Assembly (NCBI RefSeq): GCF_016464305.1
Contig: NZ_JAEIOJ010000006.1
Span: 248,001-312,000 of the forward strand
Reading direction: 5' to 3'
DNA: 64,000 nt
DNA from: Umezawaea beigongshangensis
GTDB lineage: Bacteria > Actinomycetota > Actinomycetes > Mycobacteriales > Pseudonocardiaceae
Shown: in pieces, positions 24,703 through 32,015 of the stretch
How positions within the stretch are numbered: the stretch's first letter is position 1
Layout of the letters: each line of letters starts with the position of its first letter
Made by a program: the position numbers and the translations under genes
Notes under the pieces: model-generated
What the model saw: the letters and a program-made list of their open reading frames with translations, nothing else
Database searches by the model: none
Told to the model about the DNA's origin: nothing

Positions 24703-25311
24703 TCATCCGCCGACGAGCGTCAGCATCTGCTTGATCTGCTCCTGGCGGGACTGGACCACCCTGGCGGCGAGGTCCTTGGTGGCGTCGTCGCTGCCCTGCT
24801 CGGTCTCCGTCTTCGCCATGTCGACGGCGTTGTGCTGGTGGCCGGTCAGCAGGCTCAGGAACTGCGTCTCGAACTCGGGGCCGGACCTGGTCGCGAGGTC
24901 GGTGATGAACGACGGGTCGGTGCTGTGGTCGCCGCCGTCGCCGCCGTGACCGGCGTGCGGGTCGGTGCCGGGAGCGGCGGTGAGGGGCTGCTTCCACTGC
25001 TCCAGCCACGACCTCATGCTCTGCACCTCGGCCGCCTGGGTGGCCTCGATGGCGCCGGCGAGTTCCTTCACCTCGGCGCGGGTGGCCTTCTCCTTCGCGA
25101 GCTTCGCCATCTCGATGCCCTGCTCGTGGTGCGGGATCATCATCTGGAGGAACGCCACGTCGGCGTCGTTGAACTCTCCGGCGGACTGCGCCGCCGCGGA
25201 GGTGGCGCCCGCGGGTGCGGGAGCCGGGCTCCCCGCGTCGACGGTGCCACCGCACCCGGCGAGCAGCAGGGCGGCGCCCGTGACGAGCGCGGCGAGCGGA
25301 TAGCGCTTCAT
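24703..25311 (-). CDS. DUF305 lipoprotein
   Basis: A 202-residue lipoprotein: the signal peptide ends LLLAGC with Cys20 as lipid anchor. The DUF305 domain has FLQMMIPHHEQGIEMAKLA and, further on, LLTGHQHNAVDMAKTE, two histidine/methionine clusters that probably bind a metal such as copper. Between them is a histidine-rich loop (DPHAGHGGDGGDHS). ATG 25311 has CAGGAG 11 bases upstream. It may sit in one leftward unit with the LPMO gene, whose activity needs copper. Two more DUF305 proteins occur in this window. Confidence 0.9.
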   Translation of the reverse strand: MKRYPLAALVTGAALLLAGCGGTVDAGSPAPAPAGATSAAAQSAGEFNDADVAFLQMMIPHHEQGIEMAKLAKEKATRAEVKELAGAIEATQAAEVQSMRSWLEQWKQPLTAAPGTDPHAGHGGDGGDHSTDPSFITDLATRSGPEFETQFLSLLTGHQHNAVDMAKTETEQGSDDATKDLAARVVQSRQEQIKQMLTLVGG

Positions 25312-25394
25312 GATCTCAGAACTCCTGTGGCTGCGGGACCGGCCCGCGCTCCCGTGCGGGAGCGCGGGCCGGTGCACTCGGTCGGACTGCTCGG

Positions 25395-26165
25395 TCAGAG
25401 CTTCTGCCACAGGGCCGGCGTGGCGGCCGGCTCCCAGCCGGTGAGGGAGGTGTGCCCCTGGACGCACCGGTAGCTCGCGCCGTTGTAGGTCACGGTGCTG
25501 CCGGTCGCGTACGCCGTGTTGGGCGCCCAGCTGCCGCTCGCCGGCGGGTTGGTCGGGTTGGTCGTGGTCGTCGTGACGGGCGGCCTGGTGGTCGTCGTCG
25601 TGGCCGGCGGCCTGGTCGTCGTGGTGGGCGGGTTGGTCGCGCCACCCCCGACCTGGAGGTCGACGCAGGAGTAGAACGCCATCGGCGTGTCCGCGATGTT
25701 CCACACCGCGCGGACGGTCTGCCGTCCGGTGCGACCGCCCAGGGACACGGTGTGCTTCACCGTGGCGCCCGGCTGCCTGCCGCCGTCGTCGAACGACGCG
25801 ATCTTGGTGTCGCCGACGAAGTACTCCCAGGTGCTGGTCGCGTGCCGCGCGGTCAGCACCCAGTTGAAGTCGACGGTGCTGCCGACGGACGTGGCCCTCC
25901 ACCCCTTGTTCGCGTCGTCGAGGACGGCGAACTGGCCGATGTTGGCGCTGCAGTTCTTCAGGCCCTTGGGGCCCTCGACGCTCTGCGGCTCGTACTGGAT
26001 CTGACCGCAGCCGCTGACCACGCCGGTCGCGCACTGCGCCTGCCGGCTGGCGGGCGAGGAGATGTAGCCGTGCGCGCTGGCGGGGCCGGCCGGCAGGACC
26101 ACGAGGACGAGTGGTGCGATGCCGGCACCGACGGCCATGGCCGCGATGTTCCGCTTCAGGGTCAT
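25395..26165 (-). CDS. Secreted AA10 lytic polysaccharide monooxygenase with chitin-binding domain
   Basis: A 256-residue exported copper enzyme that oxidatively cleaves chitin or cellulose. After the signal peptide (1-31) the mature protein starts with His32 in AHGYISSPASR, and the second ligand of the histidine brace is His108 in ARHATSTWEYF; Phe164 in MAFYSC fits the axial position. A Thr/Pro linker (about 174-210) leads to a C-terminal carbohydrate module of ChtBD3/CBM5-12 type (WAPNTAYATGSTVTYNGASY then GWEP...LWQ). ATG 26165 has GAAGGAG 7 bases upstream. The DasR-type operator at 26372 supports regulation by aminosugars and so a chitin substrate. Confidence 0.95.
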   Translation of the reverse strand: MTLKRNIAAMAVGAGIAPLVLVVLPAGPASAHGYISSPASRQAQCATGVVSGCGQIQYEPQSVEGPKGLKNCSANIGQFAVLDDANKGWRATSVGSTVDFNWVLTARHATSTWEYFVGDTKIASFDDGGRQPGATVKHTVSLGGRTGRQTVRAVWNIADTPMAFYSCVDLQVGGGATNPPTTTTRPPATTTTTRPPVTTTTTNPTNPPASGSWAPNTAYATGSTVTYNGASYRCVQGHTSLTGWEPAATPALWQKL

Positions 26166-26354
26166 CTGTGCTCCTTCAGGATGGAACAGCCGTGCCCGGT
26201 GGGCGTGACCCACCGGGAGGACCGGAGGCCGCGGACGGAGGAGCGGCGCTCGGGACGCGCTGTCGCGCGCCTGCAGGGTCGAGAGCGCTCTTCCGGGGCG
26301 ACGGCGCAGGTAGCCGTCTATCCATTGTGGACTCACCGCTGGGCGACCGGTCCA

Positions 26355-26372
26355 ACACCCGCGTACGGGTGT
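26355..26372. promoter_or_regulatory. Second palindrome abutting the DasR-type site
   Basis: ACACCCG (26355-26361) and CGGGTGT (26366-26372) form an inverted repeat with a 4-base spacer. It shares its last base with the adjacent operator, so two proteins could compete or cooperate here. Confidence 0.5.
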
Positions 26373-26383
26373 GGTCTAGACCA
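26372..26383. promoter_or_regulatory. DasR-type operator (dre) upstream of the LPMO gene
   Basis: TGGTCTAGACCA is a perfect 12-bp palindrome and matches the core of DasR-responsive elements, bound by the GntR-family repressor that responds to glucosamine-6-phosphate. It lies about 207 bases before the LPMO start and about 144 bases before the divergent gene at 26527. DasR itself is not in the window. Confidence 0.85.
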
Positions 26384-26526
26384 TAATGTCCAGGTTCACG
26401 ACGGTCAAGGAAGCGGACCGGTGACGGGGTTTCCCCACCGGAGGTGAACCGCGCGGACCGGCCGTCCGTAACCCGTGATGCTGGACGTCACGTCGTCGAC
26501 GATCAAACCACGGAGGTGTCAGGTCG

Positions 26527-27468
26527 GTGAATCCGGACGCACCCGTCGTGCTGACCACCACCCACCGCGTGACCGCGGGCAGGCTGGCCGACTTCTCGGT
26601 CTCGGCCAGGGGTCTGCTCAGCGCGGCGTCGCGCACCCCGGGCTGCCTGGGCGGCGGCCTGGTGGGCTCGCCCTCGGGTGAGAGGACCTGGCAGATCGTG
26701 TGCCGCTTCGACAGCGACGCCTCGGCCGACTCCTGGGAGAGGTCGGGCTCGTTCCTGCGCTGGAGCCGCTACGTGCAGCGCTTCGCGGACACCGGGGGCG
26801 TGCAGCGCACTCGCGGGGACACCTCGATCGGCCAGGCCACCCGGCCCGCGATGCGGCCCGTGGCGGTGGTGGCGGGGGAGCGGCGCGGCTGGCGGCCCGC
26901 GGCGGTGACGTTCCTCGCGGTCGTCCCGGCCGTGGCACTGGTCGACACCGCGAGCGGGCCCGTGCTGGCCGACCAGGCGCCGCTGGTGCGCGTGGCCGTG
27001 CTGTGCGTCGCAGCGGGAGGCTCGGCGGCACTGGTCTTCGCGCCCGCGCTGAGCAGGCTGCTCGGCTGGTGGGCGGCCGGCGACGCCCCCCGGCCGCCGG
27101 CGGGCGGGCGGCGACGGCTCGACGCGCGGCGCGACGGACGCCGCGGGACGCTCGACGAGGAACCGGGGAGGGCGACGGCCGCGGAACGGGACGACGTGCG
27201 CGCCGGGGTGTCCGGGCGCGAGACGCTGCGACGGGAGACCCCGCCGCGGCGGGAGACGCCGGGCTGGATCGACGACCGGCGCGGGGTGCCCCGCGAGGAG
27301 CGGGACGGGCGTCACGAGCAGCCGCTGCCGCCCGCGGGCGACCCCGCGCCGCCCACCGAACCGATCCCGGTCGTTCCCGCCCCGGTGCGTCCGGCCCAGC
27401 GGCGGCGCTACTTCCACACGTCGCCGCACCGCGTTCCCGCCGCGGCGGCCCGCCCGCCGGGGCGCTGA
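26527..27468 (+). CDS. Antibiotic biosynthesis monooxygenase-domain membrane protein
   Basis: A 313-residue protein of unusual build. Residues about 8-85 form a small ABM-like ferredoxin fold (VVLTTTHRVTAGRLADFSVSARGLL then WQIVCRFDSDASADSWERS), two hydrophobic helices follow (about 122-140 and 157-177), and the last 130 residues are a charged Arg/Glu/Pro-rich tail that is probably disordered. ABM proteins are small oxygenases or heme-binding/degrading folds. GTG 26527 is preceded by GGAGG and AGG. Function unknown; it shares its upstream region with the LPMO gene. Confidence 0.72.
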   Translation: MNPDAPVVLTTTHRVTAGRLADFSVSARGLLSAASRTPGCLGGGLVGSPSGERTWQIVCRFDSDASADSWERSGSFLRWSRYVQRFADTGGVQRTRGDTSIGQATRPAMRPVAVVAGERRGWRPAAVTFLAVVPAVALVDTASGPVLADQAPLVRVAVLCVAAGGSAALVFAPALSRLLGWWAAGDAPRPPAGGRRRLDARRDGRRGTLDEEPGRATAAERDDVRAGVSGRETLRRETPPRRETPGWIDDRRGVPREERDGRHEQPLPPAGDPAPPTEPIPVVPAPVRPAQRRRYFHTSPHRVPAAAARPPGR

Positions 27469-27493
27469 TCCGCGGCGGGAACCCCTCCGCGGA

Positions 27494-27991
27494 TCAGGAG
27501 TCGGGGATGTCCGCCTGGGCCAGGCGCAGCTTCTCGCACAGCGCCTGGAGGGCGCGCAGCTCGTCGTCGTCCAGCGCGGGGCCCACGTAGTGCCGGATGC
27601 TCTCGGCGTGCCGCCGCCCGATGCGGCGCTGCATCCGGGAACCGGCCTCGGTGAGCACCACGACGGTGCCGCGCCGGTCGGCCCGGTCGTGCTCGCGGGA
27701 GACGAGCCCCGACTCCTCCAGCCGCTCGACCATGCGGCTGAGCGACGGCTGGCTCAGCAGGATCTCCCGGTTGAGGTCGCGCAGCCGCGCCCGGCCGTCC
27801 GGGCAGCGGCTCAGCGTGAACAGCACGTCGTACTCGCGCATGGAGATCGGGTCCCACACGTCGTCACCCGCCAGGCGGCGCACCAGCGTCACCTGCGCCC
27901 GGAACAGCGCCTCCCAGGACTCGGCGGCGAGCCGGGTGCGGCTCGCCGCCGGGTCGGGCTCAGCCCGCGACGGGGGCGGTGTCCGCGTCAT
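27494..27991 (-). CDS. MarR family regulator
   Basis: A 165-residue winged-helix protein: MREYDVLFTLSRCPDGRARL, recognition helix LSQPSLSRMVERLEESGLV, wing EHDRADRRGTVVVLTEAG. ATG 27991 is directly preceded by an in-frame GTG (27994); either lies inside the 3' end of the upstream luciferase-like gene, so translation is coupled. It probably controls that operon and may respond to an aromatic or oxidant ligand. Confidence 0.88.
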   Translation of the reverse strand: MTRTPPPSRAEPDPAASRTRLAAESWEALFRAQVTLVRRLAGDDVWDPISMREYDVLFTLSRCPDGRARLRDLNREILLSQPSLSRMVERLEESGLVSREHDRADRRGTVVVLTEAGSRMQRRIGRRHAESIRHYVGPALDDDELRALQALCEKLRLAQADIPDS

Positions 27992-29075
27992 CACGGGAAG
28001 CGCTCTCGCGGGCGGCCTTGCGGACGGCGTGCGACGGCGGGTCGGACGGCACGTCGGCCGGACGGCGGGCGTCGAACTCGCGGCGCAGCTCGGGCGCGAT
28101 CTCGCCGAGCAGGTCCAGCTGCTCCAGCACGGTCTTCAGCGGCAGACCGGCGTGGTCGACCAGGAAGAGCTGGCGCTGGTAGTCGCCGAAGAACTCCTGG
28201 AACGTCAGCGTCTTCTCGACCACCTCGGCCGGGCTGCCCACGGTCAGCGGCGTCTGCGCGGTGAAGTCCTCCAGCGACGGCCCGTGCCCGTAGACGGGGG
28301 CGTTGTCGAAGTAGGGGCGGAACTCGCGCACCGCGTCCTGGGAGTTGCGGCGCATGAACACCTGGCCGCCGAGCCCCACGATCGCCTGGTCGGCGCGACC
28401 GTGACCGTAGTGCTCGAACCGCTGCCGGTAGAGGTCGATCAACCTGATGTAGTGCTCCTTGGGCCAGAAGATGTTGTTGGCGAAGAAGCCGTCGGCGAAG
28501 TAGGCGGCGATCTCGGCGATCTCCGGACTGCGGATGGAGCCGTGCCAGACGAACGGGGGCACGTCGTCCAGCGGGCGCGGCGTCGAGGTGAAGCCGTGCA
28601 GCGGGGTGCGGAACTTGCCCTCCCAGTCGACGACGTCCTCGTCCCACAGCCTGCGCAGCAGCTGGTAGTTCTCGACCGTCAGCGCCATGCCGTCGGCGAT
28701 GTTCTTGCCGAACCACGGGTACACCGGCGCGGTGTTGCCGCGGCCGAGCATCAGGTCGACCCTGCCGTCGGCGAGGTGCTGGAGCATCGCGAAGTCCTCG
28801 GCGATCTTCACCGGGTCGTTCGTGGTGATCAGCGTGGTGGACGTGGACAGCACGAGCCGCTCGGTGCGCGCCGCGACGTGACCGAGCATCGTGGTGGGCG
28901 AGGAGGGCACGAACGGCCGGTTGTGGTGCTCGCCGGTCGCGAAGACGTCCAGGCCCACGGCCTCGGCGTGCTCGGCGATCGTCGTCATCGCCTTGATGCG
29001 CTCGTGCTCGGTGGGCGTGCGGCCGGTGGTGGGGTCCGGTGTGACGTCCCCGACCGTGAAGATGCCGATCTGCAT
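27960..29075 (-). CDS. LLM class flavin-dependent oxidoreductase
   Basis: A 371-residue bacterial luciferase-like monooxygenase (TIM barrel, FMNH2 or F420 user). It begins MQIGIFTVGDVTPDPTTGRT and contains HAEAVGLDVFATGEHHNRPF, the LMLGRGNTAP phosphate-binding stretch and GLGGQVFMRRNSQDA. The C-terminal 35 residues are charged and family-specific. ATG 29075 has GGGAGAG 4 bases upstream. The following MarR gene overlaps it by 32 bases. Substrate unknown. Confidence 0.9.
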   Translation of the reverse strand: MQIGIFTVGDVTPDPTTGRTPTEHERIKAMTTIAEHAEAVGLDVFATGEHHNRPFVPSSPTTMLGHVAARTERLVLSTSTTLITTNDPVKIAEDFAMLQHLADGRVDLMLGRGNTAPVYPWFGKNIADGMALTVENYQLLRRLWDEDVVDWEGKFRTPLHGFTSTPRPLDDVPPFVWHGSIRSPEIAEIAAYFADGFFANNIFWPKEHYIRLIDLYRQRFEHYGHGRADQAIVGLGGQVFMRRNSQDAVREFRPYFDNAPVYGHGPSLEDFTAQTPLTVGSPAEVVEKTLTFQEFFGDYQRQLFLVDHAGLPLKTVLEQLDLLGEIAPELRREFDARRPADVPSDPPSHAVRKAARESASRDDADTAPVAG

Positions 29076-29203
29076 GATCTCTCCCTGACACCGCGTCGAC
29101 CCGAAGTCGATGCGTTTGCATGGACACCCGCTGCAACAGCGCACCCGTCCGGGGCATTCCCGGTGCTCGGGGACGAGGTGCACATCGTGCCCCGAACGTG
29201 TGA

Positions 29204-29219
29204 ACGTGCAGATGCACGT
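29204..29219. promoter_or_regulatory. Inverted repeat in the divergent promoter region
   Basis: ACGTGCA (29204-29210) and TGCACGT (29213-29219) form a 7-bp inverted repeat with a GA spacer. It is 28 bases before the first GTG of the sigma-fusion gene and about 130 bases before the luciferase-like gene. A regulator site is likely; which protein binds is not known. Confidence 0.5.
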
Positions 29220-29246
29220 GCCGATGCCTGATTTTCACCCGCTAGT

Positions 29247-31424
29247 GTGACCCGCTCTGCGGACCTCCTGTCCGCGGACCAACCGGGTGGGCCGCAGCGG
29301 CGGCCGGATCGTGCGAGGTGGCGGGTGCAGGGCGGTGACGCGGAGCTGATCGTGCTCGTGCGCGACGGCGAGACGGAGGCGTTCGCCCGCTTGTACGAGC
29401 GGCACGTCGGCGCGGCGCGCTCGCTCGCCCGGCAGCTCTCCCGATCGGCCGTGGAGGCCGACGACCTCGTGTCCGAGGCGTTCACGAAGGTGCTCGACAG
29501 GCTGCGGGCGGGTGAGGGGCCCGACGTCGCGTTCCGCGCCTACCTGCTCACCGCGGTGCGCAACACCGCCTACGACCGGACGCGCCGGGACAAGCGGCTG
29601 CACCTGACCGACGACGTGAGCACGGTCGGCGGTGTCGCGCCGGACGCGATCAGCGTGCCGTTCGCCGATCCCGCGCTGGCCGGGCTGGAGCGCTCGCTGG
29701 CCGCCAGGGCGTTCCAGAGCCTCCCGGAGCGGTGGCGGGCCGTGCTGTGGCACACCGAGATCGAGGGGCAGAGTCCCGCGCAGGTGGCGCCCCTGCTCGG
29801 GCTCACCCCCAACAGCGTCTCCGCCCTGGCCTACCGGGCCCGCGAGGGACTGCGGCAGGCCTACCTCCAGATGCACCTCGCGCGGACGGCGGAGCAGCAG
29901 TGCCGGGCCGTCGTGGACCGGCTCGGCGGCTGGGTGCGGGGAGGGCTGGCCAAGCGGGAGACCGCCCAGATCGAGGTGCACCTCGACGGGTGCGCGCACT
30001 GCCGGGGACTGGCGGCGGAACTCGCCGACGTCAACGGTTCGCTGCGCTCCGTCGTGGCGCCCCTGGTGCTCGGGCCCGCCGCGGCCGCGGGCTACCTGGC
30101 CACCGCCTCGGGCGGAGCGACCGGAACCGGCGGCGTCGTCGCCGCGGTGTCGCACGCCGTGGCCTCGCACAAGGCCCTGGCCGCCGCCGCGGCGTCGGCA
30201 GCGGTGTTCACCGCGAGCCTGGTCGTCGTGGTGGGCGGAGGGGGTGACGCCCCCGTCGCGCAGGTCCCCCCGGCGTCGGTGGTGAGCACCGCGACGGGAG
30301 CTCCTGCGCCGCCGGGCGGCCCCGCGGGCTCGGCCGGGCCCCTCTCCGGCACCCCCTCGTCGCCGGAGACGCCGTCCTCCGCGCCGTCCTCCGCGCCGTC
30401 CGCCCCGTCCGGGCAGCCGTCGGCGGGCACGGCTCCTGCTCCGGCCGAACCCGCCCGGCTCGTCCCCGTGGTGCCCAGCGCCTTCGCGCTGAGGCAGGGG
30501 GAGAAGCCGCAGGACATGGCGATCACCGTGCACAACACCGGTGGCACGACGGCGCCGCCCGCCACCGCGTCCCTCGCGCTCCCGCCGGGGGTGCGCACGG
30601 TCGGCGGTGGCGGGTCGTTCGCCGGCAGGCGCGTGCTCACCGATCCGGCCGACCAGGTGGTGACCTGCTCCGCGGGTGGCGGTGTCGTCGGGTGCTCGAC
30701 GCCCCACGGCCTCCCACCCGGCGGATCGGCGACGTTCGTGTTCCGGCTGCACGTCACCGGCCAGGCCGGTCCGGGGGTGGCGACGGGCACCGTCGTGGCC
30801 GGGGACGAGACCGTGGACGTCGGGGTGCCCGTGGACGTGCGGATGCGGCCGTTCCGCGACGAGGTGGACCTCGGCACGACGGTGTGGCGCGGCGGGACGT
30901 GGGACCCGCGGGTCGACGTCGTGGTGGTCAACCGCAGCGGTGAGCGGGGCGAGGTCCTGCTGGAGGCCGAGGGCCGCGGCGGGGTCGCGCTGACCGGCGG
31001 CCCGGTGTCCGCGCGCGTCGTGCTCGGCCCCGGTGAGCGCTACCGCACGTCGCTGTGGACGTCCGGCGACGGCGGTGGTGTCCGGGTGCGGGCGTCCCTC
31101 GGCGACACCGAGCGCGTGAGCGACGTGGTCCTCGGCGAGCAGGTCCCGGCCGAGCCCGCTCCCCGGCCGGAGGAGACGTCCGCGGACGGGCCGCCCGACG
31201 CGGAGACCGGGTCCACCGCCCGGCCGACGACCGGGACGGCGCCCGCCCCGACGTCGTCCGCGGGTTCTCCGCCGGGGAACGGGACCCCGACCGCACCAGC
31301 GCCCACGCCCACCACGGCTCCGGTCACCACCGCGCCGGAGGAGAGGGGCAACTCGGGCAAGCCGGTGAAGACGTGCACCGGGCCGCCGCAGAACCGGCCA
31401 CCGGAGTGCGACGCCGGGAAGTGA
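29247..31424 (+). CDS. ECF sigma factor fused to anti-sigma zinc domain, membrane helix and exported region
   Basis: A 725-residue protein joining parts that are normally separate. Residues about 44-115 are sigma region 2 (RLYERHVGAARSLARQL then AVRNTAYDRTRRDKR), about 150-205 region 4 (SLPERWRAVLWHTEIEGQS then VSALAYRAREGLR), and 240-255 carry the anti-sigma zinc motif H245-x3-C249-x2-C252. A hydrophobic helix follows (about 309-330), then a Ser/Pro/Gly-rich linker, two beta-sandwich-like regions (about 395-640) and a Thr/Pro tail ending in a small Cys-containing motif. Topology implies a cytoplasmic sigma tethered to an extracellular sensor. GTG 29325, with AGGTGG before it, may be the true start. 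Confidence 0.88.
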   Translation: MTRSADLLSADQPGGPQRRPDRARWRVQGGDAELIVLVRDGETEAFARLYERHVGAARSLARQLSRSAVEADDLVSEAFTKVLDRLRAGEGPDVAFRAYLLTAVRNTAYDRTRRDKRLHLTDDVSTVGGVAPDAISVPFADPALAGLERSLAARAFQSLPERWRAVLWHTEIEGQSPAQVAPLLGLTPNSVSALAYRAREGLRQAYLQMHLARTAEQQCRAVVDRLGGWVRGGLAKRETAQIEVHLDGCAHCRGLAAELADVNGSLRSVVAPLVLGPAAAAGYLATASGGATGTGGVVAAVSHAVASHKALAAAAASAAVFTASLVVVVGGGGDAPVAQVPPASVVSTATGAPAPPGGPAGSAGPLSGTPSSPETPSSAPSSAPSAPSGQPSAGTAPAPAEPARLVPVVPSAFALRQGEKPQDMAITVHNTGGTTAPPATASLALPPGVRTVGGGGSFAGRRVLTDPADQVVTCSAGGGVVGCSTPHGLPPGGSATFVFRLHVTGQAGPGVATGTVVAGDETVDVGVPVDVRMRPFRDEVDLGTTVWRGGTWDPRVDVVVVNRSGERGEVLLEAEGRGGVALTGGPVSARVVLGPGERYRTSLWTSGDGGGVRVRASLGDTERVSDVVLGEQVPAEPAPRPEETSADGPPDAETGSTARPTTGTAPAPTSSAGSPPGNGTPTAPAPTPTTAPVTTAPEERGNSGKPVKTCTGPPQNRPPECDAGK

Positions 31425-31532
31425 GGCCGAGCGCCTGTCGAGACGCCGCGCGAACCGCCGTGGCCGTCGCGTCGTTGTGGACCACGTGGCACCCACCGCC
31501 GCCGCGTTCCCGACCCGACGAGGACACCACGG

Positions 31533-31931
31533 ATGGCACAGAGCCTTGTCGTCGAACTGGTCGACGACCTGCACGGCACCCGCACCGACGACGTCGCGAC
31601 GGTCCACTTCGGACTGGACGGGGTCGGTTACGAGATCGACCTGACCAAGCACGGCCGCAACGCGCTGCGAAGGGCGCTCCAGGAGTACGTCGCCGCCGCC
31701 CGCCGGGTCCGCCGTCCTCGCCGGGACGCCTCCGCGCGCAGCAGGGAGGACGCGCGCGCCATCAGGAGGTGGGCACGCCACCGCGGACTGCCCCTCGCGG
31801 ATCGCGGCCGCATCCCGAACGCGGTGATCCGCGCGTTCCACGACGCCACGACCGGTGAGAACGGAGACGTGCGCGAGCCGCGCGATCAGGAGCACGAGGA
31901 GAAGACACCCGTTTCCACCTTCAACTTATAG
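31533..31931 (+). CDS. Lsr2 family nucleoid-associated protein (paralogue)
   Basis: A 132-residue Lsr2 homologue. The dimerisation half has VELVDDLHGT and VGYEIDLTKHGRNALRRAL; the DNA-binding half has RRWARHRGLPLADRGRIPNA with the RGR loop that inserts into the minor groove of AT-rich DNA. Lsr2 silences xenogeneic genes in actinobacteria. A 25-residue charged tail beyond the fold is atypical. It ends 9 bases before the RAE-like repeat that precedes the glycosyltransferase gene. Confidence 0.92.
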   Translation: MAQSLVVELVDDLHGTRTDDVATVHFGLDGVGYEIDLTKHGRNALRRALQEYVAAARRVRRPRRDASARSREDARAIRRWARHRGLPLADRGRIPNAVIRAFHDATTGENGDVREPRDQEHEEKTPVSTFNL

Positions 31932-31940
31932 CGCACCCCC

Positions 31941-31959
31941 GGGCTTGCGGCAAGGCCCC
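31941..31959 (+). promoter_or_regulatory. Candidate rifamycin-associated element (RAE)
   Basis: GGGCTTGCGGCAAGGCCCC is a 19-base imperfect inverted repeat centred on CTTGC-G-GCAAG, 57 bases before the glycosyltransferase ATG. Its size, symmetry, position and downstream genes fit the RAE found upstream of rifamycin-inactivation genes and helR in actinomycetes. I recall the consensus only approximately. Confidence 0.75.
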
Positions 31960-32015
31960 GGTGGTGCCGCAGAATCGCCCGCCGTAGCCGAGGACCGCGA
32001 CAGTGGGAGTGCCGA

